DNA from: JACKAF01 sp041391485
GTDB lineage: Bacteria; Bdellovibrionota; FAC87; UBA2466; JACKAF01
Direction of reading: 5' to 3'
Assembly: GCA_041391485.1 (NCBI GenBank)
Contig: JAWKNY010000002.1
Span: 124,001 to 188,000 of the forward strand
Length of the DNA stretch: 64,000 nt
Shown here: piece after piece, positions 20,866-30,292 of the stretch
Numbering within the stretch: position 1 is the stretch's first letter
Layout of the letters: every line of letters begins with the position of its first letter
Made by a program: the position numbers and the translations under genes
Notes under the pieces: model-generated
What the model was told of the DNA's origin: nothing
What the model saw: only the letters and a program-made list of their open reading frames with translations
Databases searched by the model: none

Positions 20866-21528
20866 TCAACACTCACTTATCACATTGGGCAAATGGTTCA
20901 GCAGATCGCCAAATTGCTTGAGCTGCTGAGAATTGGGAACTTGTACACCACTTAAGCCATAACCCGCACCCAAAAAACTCACTCCCGCACGAAGCGCGCA
21001 CTCCCGATCCACGTTGTGATCGCCCACAAACCAGGCCTGGTCAGGCTTGACCTGGAGCGTGTCCAGCACTTCCCAAATATGCTCCGGGTAGGGCTTGAAG
21101 CGGGTCACGGAGTCCGGGCCCGCGATGCGATCAAATTCAAACCCGGGCAGGTAGTGCTCGACCGATTTGACGGCCAAATCCGTGAGCCGGTTGGTCACAA
21201 TCCCGAGCCTCACGCCTGGGTGGCGCCGCAACGACTCCAGCGTTTCGCGCACGCCGGGATACAGCTGGCCGACGAACTCAAACTCCCCGTAATGCTTGCG
21301 GTAGAGACCCACCAGATCCGACATCGCCATTTCGCCCGCCACGTCTTCGAGTGTGTTTTCCATCAGGTACTCAACGCCCTTACCGACGAAGGCGCCGATG
21401 GTGTCGTTCGCTAGAGGTGGCAAATCGTGCAAAACACGAATCTTGTTCACCACTCCCGCGATATCGGGAAGGCTATCAATGAGCGTACCGTCTAGGTCGA
21501 ATAAAACTGCCAGAGATGTCAAAACCAA
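20866..21528 (-). CDS. HAD-family hydrolase, phosphoglycolate phosphatase-like
   Basis: 220 residues. HAD motif I is FDLDGTLIDS (nucleophile and acid/base Asp), motif II IVTNRLTD, motif III Lys in RFKPYPE and motif IV WFVGDHNVD. The alpha-helical cap is inserted after motif I as in Gph. The likely start is TTG at 21528 behind GGGAG; an internal ATG would remove motif I. It probably dephosphorylates 2-phosphoglycolate or a related small phosphate ester. rlmN begins at the base after its stop codon. Confidence 0.85.
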   Translation of the reverse strand: MVLTSLAVLFDLDGTLIDSLPDIAGVVNKIRVLHDLPPLANDTIGAFVGKGVEYLMENTLEDVAGEMAMSDLVGLYRKHYGEFEFVGQLYPGVRETLESLRRHPGVRLGIVTNRLTDLAVKSVEHYLPGFEFDRIAGPDSVTRFKPYPEHIWEVLDTLQVKPDQAWFVGDHNVDRECALRAGVSFLGAGYGLSGVQVPNSQQLKQFGDLLNHLPNVISEC

Positions 21529-21623
21529 GCTCCCAGATAGAAATGCCTATGTTTACCACTTTTTTCCTGGGCTTACAGCCGCATTCCTCACCGCGCGGCC
21601 GCCGAAAACCCCCTCTTGCGGCG

Positions 21624-23513
21624 ATGGCCCGAAAAAGCTACGTAGTCCCTGTGATTCGCTTTCTCCTACTCATAGGCGCGCTAGGAACGGCGCTGCAGGC
21701 CGCTGAACCGGCTCTGCACATGACGATCGTGGATTTCTCCACCTACGATCGCTTTGACTCCGCGACGGCCGTGGAAAGTGTGGCCGTACCGGACCCCCGC
21801 TTTATCGCGGGGCCAGACGGTGTCATCCGAAAAGGTCCCACTCGGTTTGAGACAGAGCACGTTCTCTATCTAGGCTCCTTTAGGCTGCGCGACGGCAGCT
21901 TTTGTCCCACGGCCTTACTAACGGAACTGCAAGAGCCGGCGCTAAAAGCGATGCTGCAGGACGGGTACATCAGCAAAGTCCTATACGATGAAGTGGTGGA
22001 GAATGCCGACATCTGGGAACCCGGTCAGTTGCGCCTAGCGTACACGTGGAGTGAGTTCACCTTCGCTGAAGCGCAGACGCTTTTTACGGACGGCATTCCA
22101 TGGGACCGCGTGCTGCACGGCTCACAGGAACCCCTGCCCCATGTCGATCCCAAGGCACCTTGGAACCCGAAACAGGTCTGGGAATGGGAGACGAGCTGGC
22201 CGCGAAACCGGCCGCTTCGCATCGTGCGCTCGATGATGATGGCAGGCGTGGGCCAAGTGTTTGATCCGCTTACGGGTGAAAGAACGTTCAAACCGATGGC
22301 GTGGCAAAAGGCGGAAACCCACGCAGCCATCGCGAATCTGGATCGCAAGGCCTTCCCTTTTGTCGCCGAGTTCACACGTGCGCTCGGTTACGGCGGCCCG
22401 CTACCCGGAGACTCTTCTCAGGTGCACGGCGCTCTACTTAGTATCTTGCAACACGAAGCCCGCATCCGCGGTTACCGCGAAAAAGATGTGTTTCTCTTTG
22501 CGCGCGCCTTCTCGCGGGGAAGGCTGGCCGTCTTTGAGTCCAAGTTCGCGGCGCGGAGGTTTACACCGGAGCTGAAGCACTTCTTTGAGCACGGGCCTCA
22601 AACAGCCGCCGAAAATTACCTGAACGCCGTCCCGCGAAACCGAGAAAAAATAAGCGATGCCGTCGTCATCGCCACTTGCCGCGAAACGGGAAAGGACTTC
22701 AAGCTTCAGGACTTCTCTGAACGCGTGTGGAAGATACGCGAGCTTTCCAAGTTTCAATTCACGCCCTGGCAAGCTTGGAAAGTCGTAGAAGACCTGTACG
22801 CCGAAATACGGCCAGCTTATCGACTCGCCGGTGGCCGGAGGGACTTGAGTGCGTACCCCATCCTCATCATGAACGCCTCCCCCACCCCGCAAGCTTTTCT
22901 CTATGGGACTTTCGACGAATTGGGGCTTGAGGACGAAGAAGCCGCCAAAGCCATTTGGGAATATGTGCGGGAGTTCAGTACCTTTCTTACCGAACCCATG
23001 GGCAAAGGCTGGTTGGAGCCGCTGGCCACCACTGCCAAAGCAGAGGACCTCCAGTTCGGTGTGGGCATTTTCAATCTGGACGAGCGGGCGGCCCTAGCCG
23101 ATCCGAACTACACCGCTGCGGTTCTCCTGGGCGTTCGGGACACCTACCTCGAACGTTTCGACTCCCCCAACCTCATGGTCCGAAGTGCCCTGCGCCAGAC
23201 CGTGGATGAAGTGCGCCGGTTAAAAGGCTCCGGATCCCCGATGGCCCATTACGATCCCTTGGAGGCACTTGGCAGCTTTGATTACTTCGTGGGGAGCAGC
23301 AGCCCCGTCATCATCAAGCAGTTGGAGGCTCTAGGCGGGCGGCGCGTCGGACGCCCAAGCTGGCTAGGCGAAATGACCGGGGGAGAAAACGCCCGCGTCT
23401 TTGTGTTTTCCGAGCGCACCATCGCGGCTTTTGAGGTGCCCGGGCCCCGCCCGCTCCTAGAACCGAGCCCGTATAGCCGGGTCCTGCAGGTGCACGCAGG
23501 CGCCCATTTTTAA
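21624..23513 (+). CDS. Large secreted protein of unknown function
   Basis: About 629 residues from the ATG at 21624, which puts a good signal peptide (VIRFLLLIGALGTALQA) at the N-terminus. Longer in-frame starts exist but overlap the divergent phosphatase gene. The protein is rich in aromatic and acidic residues and mixed alpha/beta, with no transmembrane segment, no Cys-rich module and no catalytic motif that I recognise. Segments such as FDPLTGERTFKPMAWQKAETHA and MNASPTPQAFLYGTFDELGL look like globular cytosol-type folds with export. It is a single gene between the phosphatase and the ECF operon. Confidence 0.7.
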   Translation: MARKSYVVPVIRFLLLIGALGTALQAAEPALHMTIVDFSTYDRFDSATAVESVAVPDPRFIAGPDGVIRKGPTRFETEHVLYLGSFRLRDGSFCPTALLTELQEPALKAMLQDGYISKVLYDEVVENADIWEPGQLRLAYTWSEFTFAEAQTLFTDGIPWDRVLHGSQEPLPHVDPKAPWNPKQVWEWETSWPRNRPLRIVRSMMMAGVGQVFDPLTGERTFKPMAWQKAETHAAIANLDRKAFPFVAEFTRALGYGGPLPGDSSQVHGALLSILQHEARIRGYREKDVFLFARAFSRGRLAVFESKFAARRFTPELKHFFEHGPQTAAENYLNAVPRNREKISDAVVIATCRETGKDFKLQDFSERVWKIRELSKFQFTPWQAWKVVEDLYAEIRPAYRLAGGRRDLSAYPILIMNASPTPQAFLYGTFDELGLEDEEAAKAIWEYVREFSTFLTEPMGKGWLEPLATTAKAEDLQFGVGIFNLDERAALADPNYTAAVLLGVRDTYLERFDSPNLMVRSALRQTVDEVRRLKGSGSPMAHYDPLEALGSFDYFVGSSSPVIIKQLEALGGRRVGRPSWLGEMTGGENARVFVFSERTIAAFEVPGPRPLLEPSPYSRVLQVHAGAHF

Positions 23514-23583
23514 AAATATTTTCATGCGTTTAGCAGAAATAGCCCCAGCCACGGCTCGCTTTGCGGATTTATTTTTTCGGAAG

Positions 23584-23609
23584 TGTCACAAGTTTTTTGT
23601 ATAGTCGTC
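23584..23609 (+). promoter_or_regulatory. Putative ECF-sigma (autoregulated) promoter
   Basis: TGTCACA (23584-23590) and CGTC (23606-23609) are separated by 15 bases, resembling the -35/-10 pair recognised by several ECF sigma groups. It lies 27 bases before the TTG at 23637 and so argues against the longer GTG start of the sigma gene at 23583. Confidence 0.45.
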
Positions 23610-23636
23610 TTGGATAGTAGAGGACAGGGGTTAAAG

Positions 23637-24221
23637 TTGGCAAAACAGCTGAGAAAATGGATTCGGCGACTCGTAAAAGGGGATCAAAGTGCGTTTGTAC
23701 CCTTTTATGAAAAGACCGCTCCCGGCCTACTCCGCTTTTTGCTCTGGAAAACCAAAGGGGACCGCCCCCTTTCCGAGGATATTTTGCAAGAGTCGTACGT
23801 GCGCTTTCTAACCAATATCGAGAAACTCGAAGCCGTCGAGGATGTGGCGATTTACTCTTACATGCTCCGTATCGTGAAGCATTGCCTCATCGACAAGACC
23901 GTACGGGCCCCCCACCGCAAGCGCGAGCACGTCTCCATCGACGCGATGGTACTTTCTGACTCCAGCCAAATGAGACGCCAGGAGCGGGCCGTTGAAATGC
24001 GCGAGCTCTCTGCCGCAATGGAAAGTTTGAACGAAAAAGAATCTGAAATCATCTGGCTACGCGACGGCTTGGGCCTTTCCCATCGGGAAGTGGCGGATCA
24101 AGTTGGCATTACCGAACAAGCCTCGCGGCAAGCTTACCTTCGTGCAAAGAGATCGCTTATGGCAGAACTTGCTCCATCCATTTTAGAAGGAGGAACCTAT
24201 GCGGCTTCTCCCGTGTCCTAA
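23637..24221 (+). CDS. ECF-subfamily RNA polymerase sigma factor
   Basis: About 194 residues from TTG at 23637, behind ACAGGGG with a 7-base gap; the open frame extends to 23583, but that part overlaps an apparent promoter. Region 2 is seen in DILQESYVRFL and YMLRIVKHCLID; region 4 forms a helix-turn-helix in LSHREVADQVGITEQASRQ. There is no region 3, as expected of ECF factors. The 3' end overlaps the anti-sigma gene by 23 bases, giving translational coupling. Target promoters probably include its own. Confidence 0.88.
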   Translation: MAKQLRKWIRRLVKGDQSAFVPFYEKTAPGLLRFLLWKTKGDRPLSEDILQESYVRFLTNIEKLEAVEDVAIYSYMLRIVKHCLIDKTVRAPHRKREHVSIDAMVLSDSSQMRRQERAVEMRELSAAMESLNEKESEIIWLRDGLGLSHREVADQVGITEQASRQAYLRAKRSLMAELAPSILEGGTYAASPVS

Positions 24222-24732
24222 AGAAGAATGGTTGCTTCAGTATGTTTCTATCCGAAAGGATGTCCCAGTGGCTCGCCGTCTGCGGATTGCAGCGCACCTT
24301 CGGTCGTGCAAGCACTGTGCTACGAAACGTACGCTTATCGGCGAAAAACTCGAGGCCTATTTTTCACCTCCTGATATTACGTCTTCGCTATTGCGAGTCT
24401 ACTCCCGCCTTCAGCAAGATGAGACATTGATTCTTAAGGGTTGGAAGCTGGGTGAAATCGCTCCCTCCCAACGCAAACAAAGTTCCATGCTCGCCAATGG
24501 CTGGGCCTTCCGCGGCGCTGTGGTCGCCGGCTTGGGCGCTTTGGCGGTGATTTTTGTGATGGCGGATCGCCAAGGGCTTCAAGAAAGCCAGGCCCAGCGC
24601 TTAGCGCAGGAAGATAGCCGTGACGTGCCTTTTGCGCAGATTCGATTTGAAGATAAGAACCGCGTCCAGGTTCACTATATTAAGCCGGAGCTGGTACGCA
24701 GTGTAGAGTTTGAAACGACGGGTATGCGATGA
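24199..24732 (+). CDS. Membrane-bound anti-sigma factor with zinc-finger (ZAS) motif
   Basis: 177 residues. The N-terminal 50 residues contain H33-x3-C37-x2-C40 (HLRSCKHC), the zinc-anti-sigma signature. A single transmembrane helix lies at about 102-121 (VVAGLGALAVIFVM) and is followed by a 55-residue periplasmic tail ending in VEFETTGMR. An AAGGAGG ribosome-binding site sits inside the sigma gene. It should hold the adjacent ECF factor at the membrane and release it on an envelope signal, possibly sensed through the downstream secreted protein. Confidence 0.85.
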   Translation: MRLLPCPKEEWLLQYVSIRKDVPVARRLRIAAHLRSCKHCATKRTLIGEKLEAYFSPPDITSSLLRVYSRLQQDETLILKGWKLGEIAPSQRKQSSMLANGWAFRGAVVAGLGALAVIFVMADRQGLQESQAQRLAQEDSRDVPFAQIRFEDKNRVQVHYIKPELVRSVEFETTGMR

Positions 24733-25640
24733 GAAGTAAGCTTTTAGTCTTTTGTACGATGGCCGCCAGCGTAGTGATGGCAGATGCTACTAAATCTCCA
24801 AACGCGCGCGAACAGTACACGGCCACCGTGCAGCTCATGATTGATGAGCCAACACCGCAGCTGCTCAAGCGCTCGCAAAATTGCGGTTCAGGAGTTAGAG
24901 AACACCTTCAAAACCAGGCGAGAGTTGGAACTTAGCAGCTACGATCTTCAGATTTCCCCTCCGGGAATTTGGTGCTACTAACGGTCGCTTCGGATCAAGA
25001 CATACAATTACCGGTTCAAAACGCCCTCTCTTCAGTTATCAGCGGGATCGATGGAAAGGTTTGGGCGCGTGGACGAGCCGATCTTTTTCGCACGAACTTC
25101 ACCCAGCCGGTGGAAGCGGCGTTAGAGATTGAGCTGGCCGATGTCGCCATGCCGGTAAACGTGGAGCCAGAAGCTCAGTCAGAGGCTGAAAACTCCATGG
25201 AAAAGATCCGGATCCAGCGGATGGTGGTATCGAATTTTCCGGTTAAAGACGTGATCCACACTTTAAAGGCGCATATCAGCCGGGACAAAGGGCAGACTCC
25301 TTTTGGGCATTCCATGGACCGATCCTGCCTGCAACGCTACGTCGATTTTAGTTTTAACGAGTACAACGATAAAGAACCCAAAACCTTGGACAAGGTCCTT
25401 GAGGACCTGGCCGACTCGCTGAATATTAAGGTCAAAAATAAGGACGGCTTCTACGTCTTCCAAGGCGCGTGCCCCCTCTTGCAAGAGCCGCGCACACCGA
25501 CCAATATGCCCAATCCTTTCCAGACCGTTCCCGGCCTGAACCAGGATCCGGAGCTCAACAACGCGGCCTTCCGCCCCATGAACGGCATGGGCCAGCACTT
25601 CAACGTCCATATCCCACTGATGCCTCTGGGCAGGTGGTAG
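24729..25640 (+). CDS. Secreted protein with STN/secretin-like domain, third gene of the ECF operon, frame-disrupted
   Basis: About 304 residues if three frame segments are joined. The start overlaps the anti-sigma stop (ATGA). A signal peptide (LLVFCTMAASVVMA) is followed by TATVQLMIDEP. The coherent protein then continues as KIAVQELENTFKTRRELEL in the next frame and returns to the first frame at LVLLTVASDQD (TTG at 24969). Two compensating indels near 24877 and 24964 explain this. The C-terminal half has VVSNFPVKDVIHTL and TLDKVLEDLADSLNIKVK, resembling the secretin/TonB short N-terminal (STN) fold, then a Pro/Asn/Met-rich tail. It is probably a periplasmic signal partner of the sigma/anti-sigma pair. 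Confidence 0.6.
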
Positions 25641-25730
25641 GCACGCGGAAAACCGGCCAAACCCCGATTTTCTACTTCCGTCCCGAACAATCCCCTGCTA
25701 CAACAATGCCTTACAACGCCTCGTTGTGAT

Positions 25731-25807
25731 GCGGGACTAGCTCAGTTGGCTAGAGCGTCTCCTTGCCAAGGAGAAGGTCGCGGGTTCGAATCCCGTGTCC
25801 CGCTCCA
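25731..25807 (+). tRNA. tRNA-Gly (anticodon GCC)
   Basis: A complete cloverleaf with encoded CCA. The acceptor stem GCGGGAC pairs with GTCCCGC. The D arm is GCTC/GAGC. The anticodon stem TCTCC/GGAGA encloses the loop TTGCCAA, with anticodon GCC at 25765-25767. The T arm is GCGGG-TTCGAAT-CCCGT. Confidence 0.97.
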
Positions 25808-25816
25808 CTTTTACAC

Positions 25817-26695
25817 ATGAAATATCTCATCTACCGCATTTTAGGGAACGACCTTCCTTATCGCCACGGCCTGGGCCAAACTCTGCGCAATACTCAGTTT
25901 ATCTTGAATCGTGAAGACCACGTTGGGCCCGCAAACCGCCGCTGGGTGCTGAATCGAATCTTTGACGCCAACATAGAGAACAAGCTCGTTCGCACCCTTG
26001 AGAAGCGAGGTGAAACCTTCGTTCGAATACCGTTTGAACAGGCGGTCTTTCGTGAAAAATTGGCAAGAGATCGTCAATCGGCTTTCGCTTATTTGACGAA
26101 TGTCAACGCAGCACGAAACCTGGCACTAAGCGACGGACTAAAGATTGCAGAATGGGTATTCCCATTCGACGGGTCGTGCATCGTCCCCAGAGCTGGAATT
26201 GTTGAATTGGAACTTGGCCTCTCTAACGTACAAACACCCTTGATTGTCGTGCGAATGGCTCGCATTAGATCTTTTGCGAAGGTCAATCGACCTCCTGTCT
26301 TTACCGAAGAGGGCGTACCCACCGAAAAGTCCCTGGGGTTTTCAAGGAAGAGTCAGCTGCGTTTTGACGAGAACCGCATGTATGGAAAAGCCGATAAGGC
26401 AGCGTTATTGAATCAAATTGGCTTACCCGGACCCTGGAACACGTGGGCCGAGGCAGGTGAGGTTCCGAACTCCGCGGAAGCTTACACGGAATTCGGCTAC
26501 ATCGTTCGACTGCCCTCTGGAAATCGTTTTGCCGATTGGGGATATTCGCGACGAAGGTATTTTCGGGAAGAGTGCTTTAACGCCACTCTGCGCTACGCCT
26601 CGCTGACAGATCGTGGCACATTCAAACTCAAGTGGAGACTGCGCGTATTTCTAAGAAATATATTGGCGTGGTGCGAACAACTGCTTCAGCTATGA
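25817..26695 (+). CDS. Conserved glycan-island protein, possible GT-A-like sugar transferase
   Basis: 292 residues. The open frame begins inside the tRNA, but the real start is the ATG at 25817, 10 bases after the tRNA. The sequence begins YLIYRILGNDLP and contains LNRIFD, YLTNVNAARNLAL and VFPFDGSCI, a combination I associate with an uncharacterised family found near polysaccharide genes. The hydrophobic strand followed by PFDG resembles the GT-A strand ending in an acidic pair, so a glycosyltransferase-like role is possible, not proven. No signal peptide. It overlaps the end of the opposing nitroreductase gene by 10 bases. Confidence 0.6.
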   Translation: MKYLIYRILGNDLPYRHGLGQTLRNTQFILNREDHVGPANRRWVLNRIFDANIENKLVRTLEKRGETFVRIPFEQAVFREKLARDRQSAFAYLTNVNAARNLALSDGLKIAEWVFPFDGSCIVPRAGIVELELGLSNVQTPLIVVRMARIRSFAKVNRPPVFTEEGVPTEKSLGFSRKSQLRFDENRMYGKADKAALLNQIGLPGPWNTWAEAGEVPNSAEAYTEFGYIVRLPSGNRFADWGYSRRRYFREECFNATLRYASLTDRGTFKLKWRLRVFLRNILAWCEQLLQL

Positions 26696-27820
26696 CGAAT
26701 CAGGATTTCCGCATTCGGTTTTCTAACGGAAGCCGTAACTCGATACTTTTCGACCGGATGCCCTACGGCAATCATCATGATTGGCTTTTCGTACTCCTGA
26801 AGATCCAGACAATCCTTCAGGTCCTTCTCCACCAGCCGATCCACGCAAAGGTTGAGGCAACAGGTGACAAGCCCCAAAGAATGCAAGGCATAAACTAGAG
26901 ACATCGAAAACATGCCGCCATCGATCCAGCCCTGACGTCGCTCACGAATACTAAAAAACGCGCGGGAATCACTCGTCACCAAAAGGAGACGCGTGACTCC
27001 ATGTCCAAAGCCCCGATTACCGTTCTGAAAAGCCAGAGCGGCCTGGATGAATTGGGGATTTTTTAAATCGTGCAAAAACCAGGGTTGGCGATTGCAAACG
27101 GACGGTGATCGTTTGGCCATTCCAAGAGCCGAATCTATGAGGCTCATCGGATACCGGAGAGTCTGAAAAATCCCGCACACTGTGCCGGCAGTAAAACCAG
27201 GCCTTCAAATCTGCCCGAGCGTCCTTGAGAAAGTCCTCTCGGTTGATCTCCTGATAGCCACCGCCCTCTACCGCGTACGGCTTGCCCAGTAGAAGCCCGC
27301 ACCGGGCTATCGCTTCGCGAAGATTGGTTTGAGCAATCCCGCCTTTTTCCTGGAAATCCGCATACCTCGTCAAGACCTGCAAAACCGTTCCGCACAGTTC
27401 GTGGGGTCCGTACTCCCTGATGTAGCGTTCAAGATCGCGGGCAAGGCCTTCTGAGACGCCCTCACCGAAGCCCGGCGCCCGTCCCGCAAACACAAGCGAC
27501 TTTTCAAGTTTGTGGTACTCTTTGGTGAGTTTCGCGCGAAGATTGACTTCTGTCTCCACCATAAAAAATGGGGAAGCAAACTTGAAGTAACTTTCGATAT
27601 CGTCCAAGTAAGTCAACAGGGCCCATCCTCCGTGCTTCCTGCAAAGGCCCCAAAAGCGCACCACAAGCCCAATAGAACTGAAAATCCGTTTTGAGAGAAG
27701 CCAATTTACCCAGACGCCGGGTTTCAAAACGCGAAGAATACTGCGCGGCTCTCTCTCGACGGGACGGGGAGCTGGTGTCTGTGAGTCAGCTGGCTGTTCT
27801 TCGATTCGCTTGGTCTCCAA
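26686..27820 (-). CDS. Nitroreductase-family flavoprotein with N-terminal extension, frame-disrupted
   Basis: About 378 residues after joining. The N-terminal 200 residues are an unassigned, largely helical extension. The nitroreductase (FMN-binding) domain starts at FYCRHSVRDFS, continues in another frame with SLIDSALGMAKRSPSVCNRQPW, and ends after LVYALHSLGLVTCCLN. These are the RHSVR and SPSxxNxQPW family motifs. The frames change near 27140-27155; here the text needs one base fewer (or two more) to join. Start is TTG at 27820, overlapping the pyruvyl-transferase gene by 35 bases, so the pair is an operon. Such pairs recur in polysaccharide loci; the substrate is unknown. Confidence 0.65.
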
Positions 27821-28868
27821 CCTTATCTCCCCATTTCAATTGGTTTACGAGCTTTAGAGAGTCCTCCAGAAAACTCAAAGACTGGCTTCTCAACTTTCCC
27901 AAACGCTTCTGAATCGATCCATAGTCCAAATTATCAAACCACAAAACAGGTTGGCTGAAATCTTCCGGCGTAATAGGAATGCCAAGTTGTTGCAGCAATG
28001 CGTAGACTTTGTGGAAAGCATCCTTGCGATTTAGCCAAAGAATTTTCTTCCCTAGAATTAGCGAAAAAATAAAGGCGTGGTAGCGGTTTGTGACTACATG
28101 CGAACTTTGTGCGATGGCCTTCACCCATTCAGCGGGACCCGCATCGCGGATGGCCTGAGTCTCTATAGAGCCCAGTCCATCCGCTTCAATGGCCCTCATG
28201 GGTAGCTGACAGCGTGCCTGCAAAGCTCTCACGGCAGTGCTCATCTCCGGTTTATGTTGGAGTCGGGGAGTGTGTACCAGGATGTGCGCCTCTTTCAAAT
28301 CGCCCGCTATCGAACTCCAATCAAAAAGTAGAGTGGGATCCAAACATATTGAAACATCACCCGAGAAATGAGGAGCCACCAGATCTTGAGTGTGACGATC
28401 TCGAACAGAGATGCGATCAAATCGGGCGAGTAGTGGATAGGATCCTGGGTGCAAGGCTTTCGCGCCCGAGGCACTTGCCGCGTAGGCCACACGACGGGCT
28501 GGAGAGCGAACAAAGTCCAAGAAGAGGCTGGGATCGTAGCCATTCGCTCCGTCCGGATTCCAAATCTGGTCACTGCCCGCGATGTACAGGTCGTACTTTG
28601 TAAACTTAAGCTGATGCCTCGAATAGTAGGGAAACCCTCGTAGACCCTTTAAGAAACCTTTGAACCGCGCCCGTCTGCGCCACTCGTGTAGGGATCGAGG
28701 GAACATTGGATTGAAATAGAATCGTCGAGTCCAAGCCGGGCGATAGTCGATGATTTCCGCATTCATCCCGCGCTCACGAAGCACACGACACAGCGCATAG
28801 CTTTGAAGAACAGCTCCGTAATTCAGGGAATGGTGGAAGGTAAGAATACCGATGCGAGGAGCGGTCAT
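27786..28868 (-). CDS. Polysaccharide pyruvyl transferase family protein
   Basis: 360 residues. GILTFHHSLNYGAVLQSYAL is the family's N-terminal signature. DLYIAGSDQIWNP and RVAYAASASGAK follow, with RDRHTQDL and SSHVVTNRYHAFIFSLILGKK in the C-terminal Rossmann half, all in the usual order. Family members add ketal-linked pyruvate from phosphoenolpyruvate to surface sugars. It leads the operon with the nitroreductase-like gene. The upstream 110 bases divide it from the divergent preA gene. Confidence 0.88.
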   Translation of the reverse strand: MTAPRIGILTFHHSLNYGAVLQSYALCRVLRERGMNAEIIDYRPAWTRRFYFNPMFPRSLHEWRRRARFKGFLKGLRGFPYYSRHQLKFTKYDLYIAGSDQIWNPDGANGYDPSLFLDFVRSPARRVAYAASASGAKALHPGSYPLLARFDRISVRDRHTQDLVAPHFSGDVSICLDPTLLFDWSSIAGDLKEAHILVHTPRLQHKPEMSTAVRALQARCQLPMRAIEADGLGSIETQAIRDAGPAEWVKAIAQSSHVVTNRYHAFIFSLILGKKILWLNRKDAFHKVYALLQQLGIPITPEDFSQPVLWFDNLDYGSIQKRLGKLRSQSLSFLEDSLKLVNQLKWGDKVGDQANRRTAS

Positions 28869-28920
28869 GCGTACCTAACATTATGGCCGACCCCACGTCA
28901 GAAAGCGAATCTCAAGGTAG

Positions 28921-28946
28921 TTGAGACCCTCAAGATCTTTTATAAT
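28921..28946 (+). promoter_or_regulatory. Putative promoter of preA
   Basis: A perfect TATAAT at 28941-28946 lies 33 bases before the preA start. TTGAGA at 28921 is the best -35, but the 14-base spacer is short, so strength is doubtful. Confidence 0.35.
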
Positions 28947-28978
28947 TCAATAATCTCACCCGAAAAAAGGATCCCCCA

Positions 28979-30284
28979 ATGACTGATCTCAGCACGCCCT
29001 TTTTGGGCTTCGAACTTGAAAACCCCTGGTGCGTGGCATCCGCGCCCCCACGGCCACGGGCAAACTCATGGCCCAAGCTTTTGATGCGGGGTGGTCCGCC
29101 GCTGTGATGAAAACGGTGGGACCCGTGGAAGAGCCCATCGTGAATGTCGCTCCGCGCATTCAGGCGATGAAGAAGTGGAAGCGTGAGATAGCCCTGCAAA
29201 ACATCGAACTCATCACCGATCGCCGTCTCTCGGTTTGGCTTGAAGAGCTGAGGTTTTGCGCAAGCGCTACCCACGAAAAATGATCATTGGTTCAATCATG
29301 GCTCCCGGGCATGACATGCAGGCGTGGGCCCGGCTTGTTGAAGAAATGAACAAGGCCGGGTGCGACGCACTGGAGCTGAACCTCGGATGCCCACACGGAA
29401 TGACCGAACGGGATATGGGTGCCATCTGCTCTCAGGACGCCGAGATTGTTTTTAATATTGTGCAAACAGCGAAGAGTGTCTCCAAGATCCCCATCCTGAC
29501 CAAACTCACTCCCAACGTAACCAACATCAAGGTGATGGCGGATGCAGCAAGAAAAGCAGGAACGGACGCCATTACGGTAATCAATACGGTCAACGGCATC
29601 ATCGGAATCGATATTCGGAAACGTGAGCCGCTGCTTTCGGTAAATGGGCTGACGGCCATAGGCGGAATCTCAGGAAACGCCGTCAAACCGGTCGGTCTCA
29701 AATGTGTGGCTGAATGCAAGCAGGCCACCGGACTTCCGGTCTCCGCTACAGGTGGCATATCGAGCTGGTCTGACGGTGTCGAATACCTTCTCATGGGAGC
29801 CGATCAGCTTCAGGTATGCAGTGAGATCATGATCCGTGGCTTTAAGATTATTCAACAGCTCAATAAGGGACTCGCTCGCTACATGGAAGAAATGGGATAT
29901 AGCCGTCTGCAGGAAGTAAAAGGCGAACTCTATAAGAGCGTCACCAGTTTTGAGACGCTCTTGAAAACGTCTTCCGCCGAAAAGGTGAAAGTAAACGAGG
30001 AAACCTGCACCGGATGCAAGCTCTGCGTGGTGGCATGCGAGGACGCAGGCTATCACGCTCTCGCGATGAAGAGTGCGCCACCCTCACCGCGCACTTTGAA
30101 ACCCCGGGAAGTTGCGGATGTCATCGTTCAAAATTGTACCGGTTGCAATCTGTGCGTCGCGGTCTGCCCAGTACCTGATTGCATGAGTCTCTATGACTCC
30201 AAGCAGACTTTTCCCTACGAGTTACACGCTAGCTACGCCGAAAACACCCTAAGCTCCTCCGGCTCCAAAAAAGCCGCTGGATAA
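28979..30284 (+). CDS. preA: NAD-dependent dihydropyrimidine dehydrogenase subunit PreA-like, frame-disrupted
   Basis: About 435 residues once three frame segments are joined. MTDLSTPFLGFELENPWCVASAP opens a dihydroorotate-dehydrogenase-type FMN barrel. ALELNLGCPHGM and VSATGGISSWSDGVEYLLMG are its active-site and phosphate-binding loops. The C-terminus has two 4Fe-4S ferredoxin clusters, CTGCKLCVVAC and CTGCNLCVAVCPVPDC. Breaks fall at the C5 run 29045-29049 (one more C gives ASAPPTATGKLM) and at 29252-29257 (one more base gives LRKRYPRKM). It catalyses reduction or oxidation of uracil/thymine with PreT, but no preT is next to it. It lies oddly among glycan genes. Confidence 0.75.
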
Positions 30285-30292
30285 CTACCGCC

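Noticed and set aside
25763..25816. N-terminal extension of the glycan-island protein inside the tRNA gene
   Set aside because: The first 18 codons are the anticodon and T arms of tRNA-Gly; the protein starts at ATG 25817.
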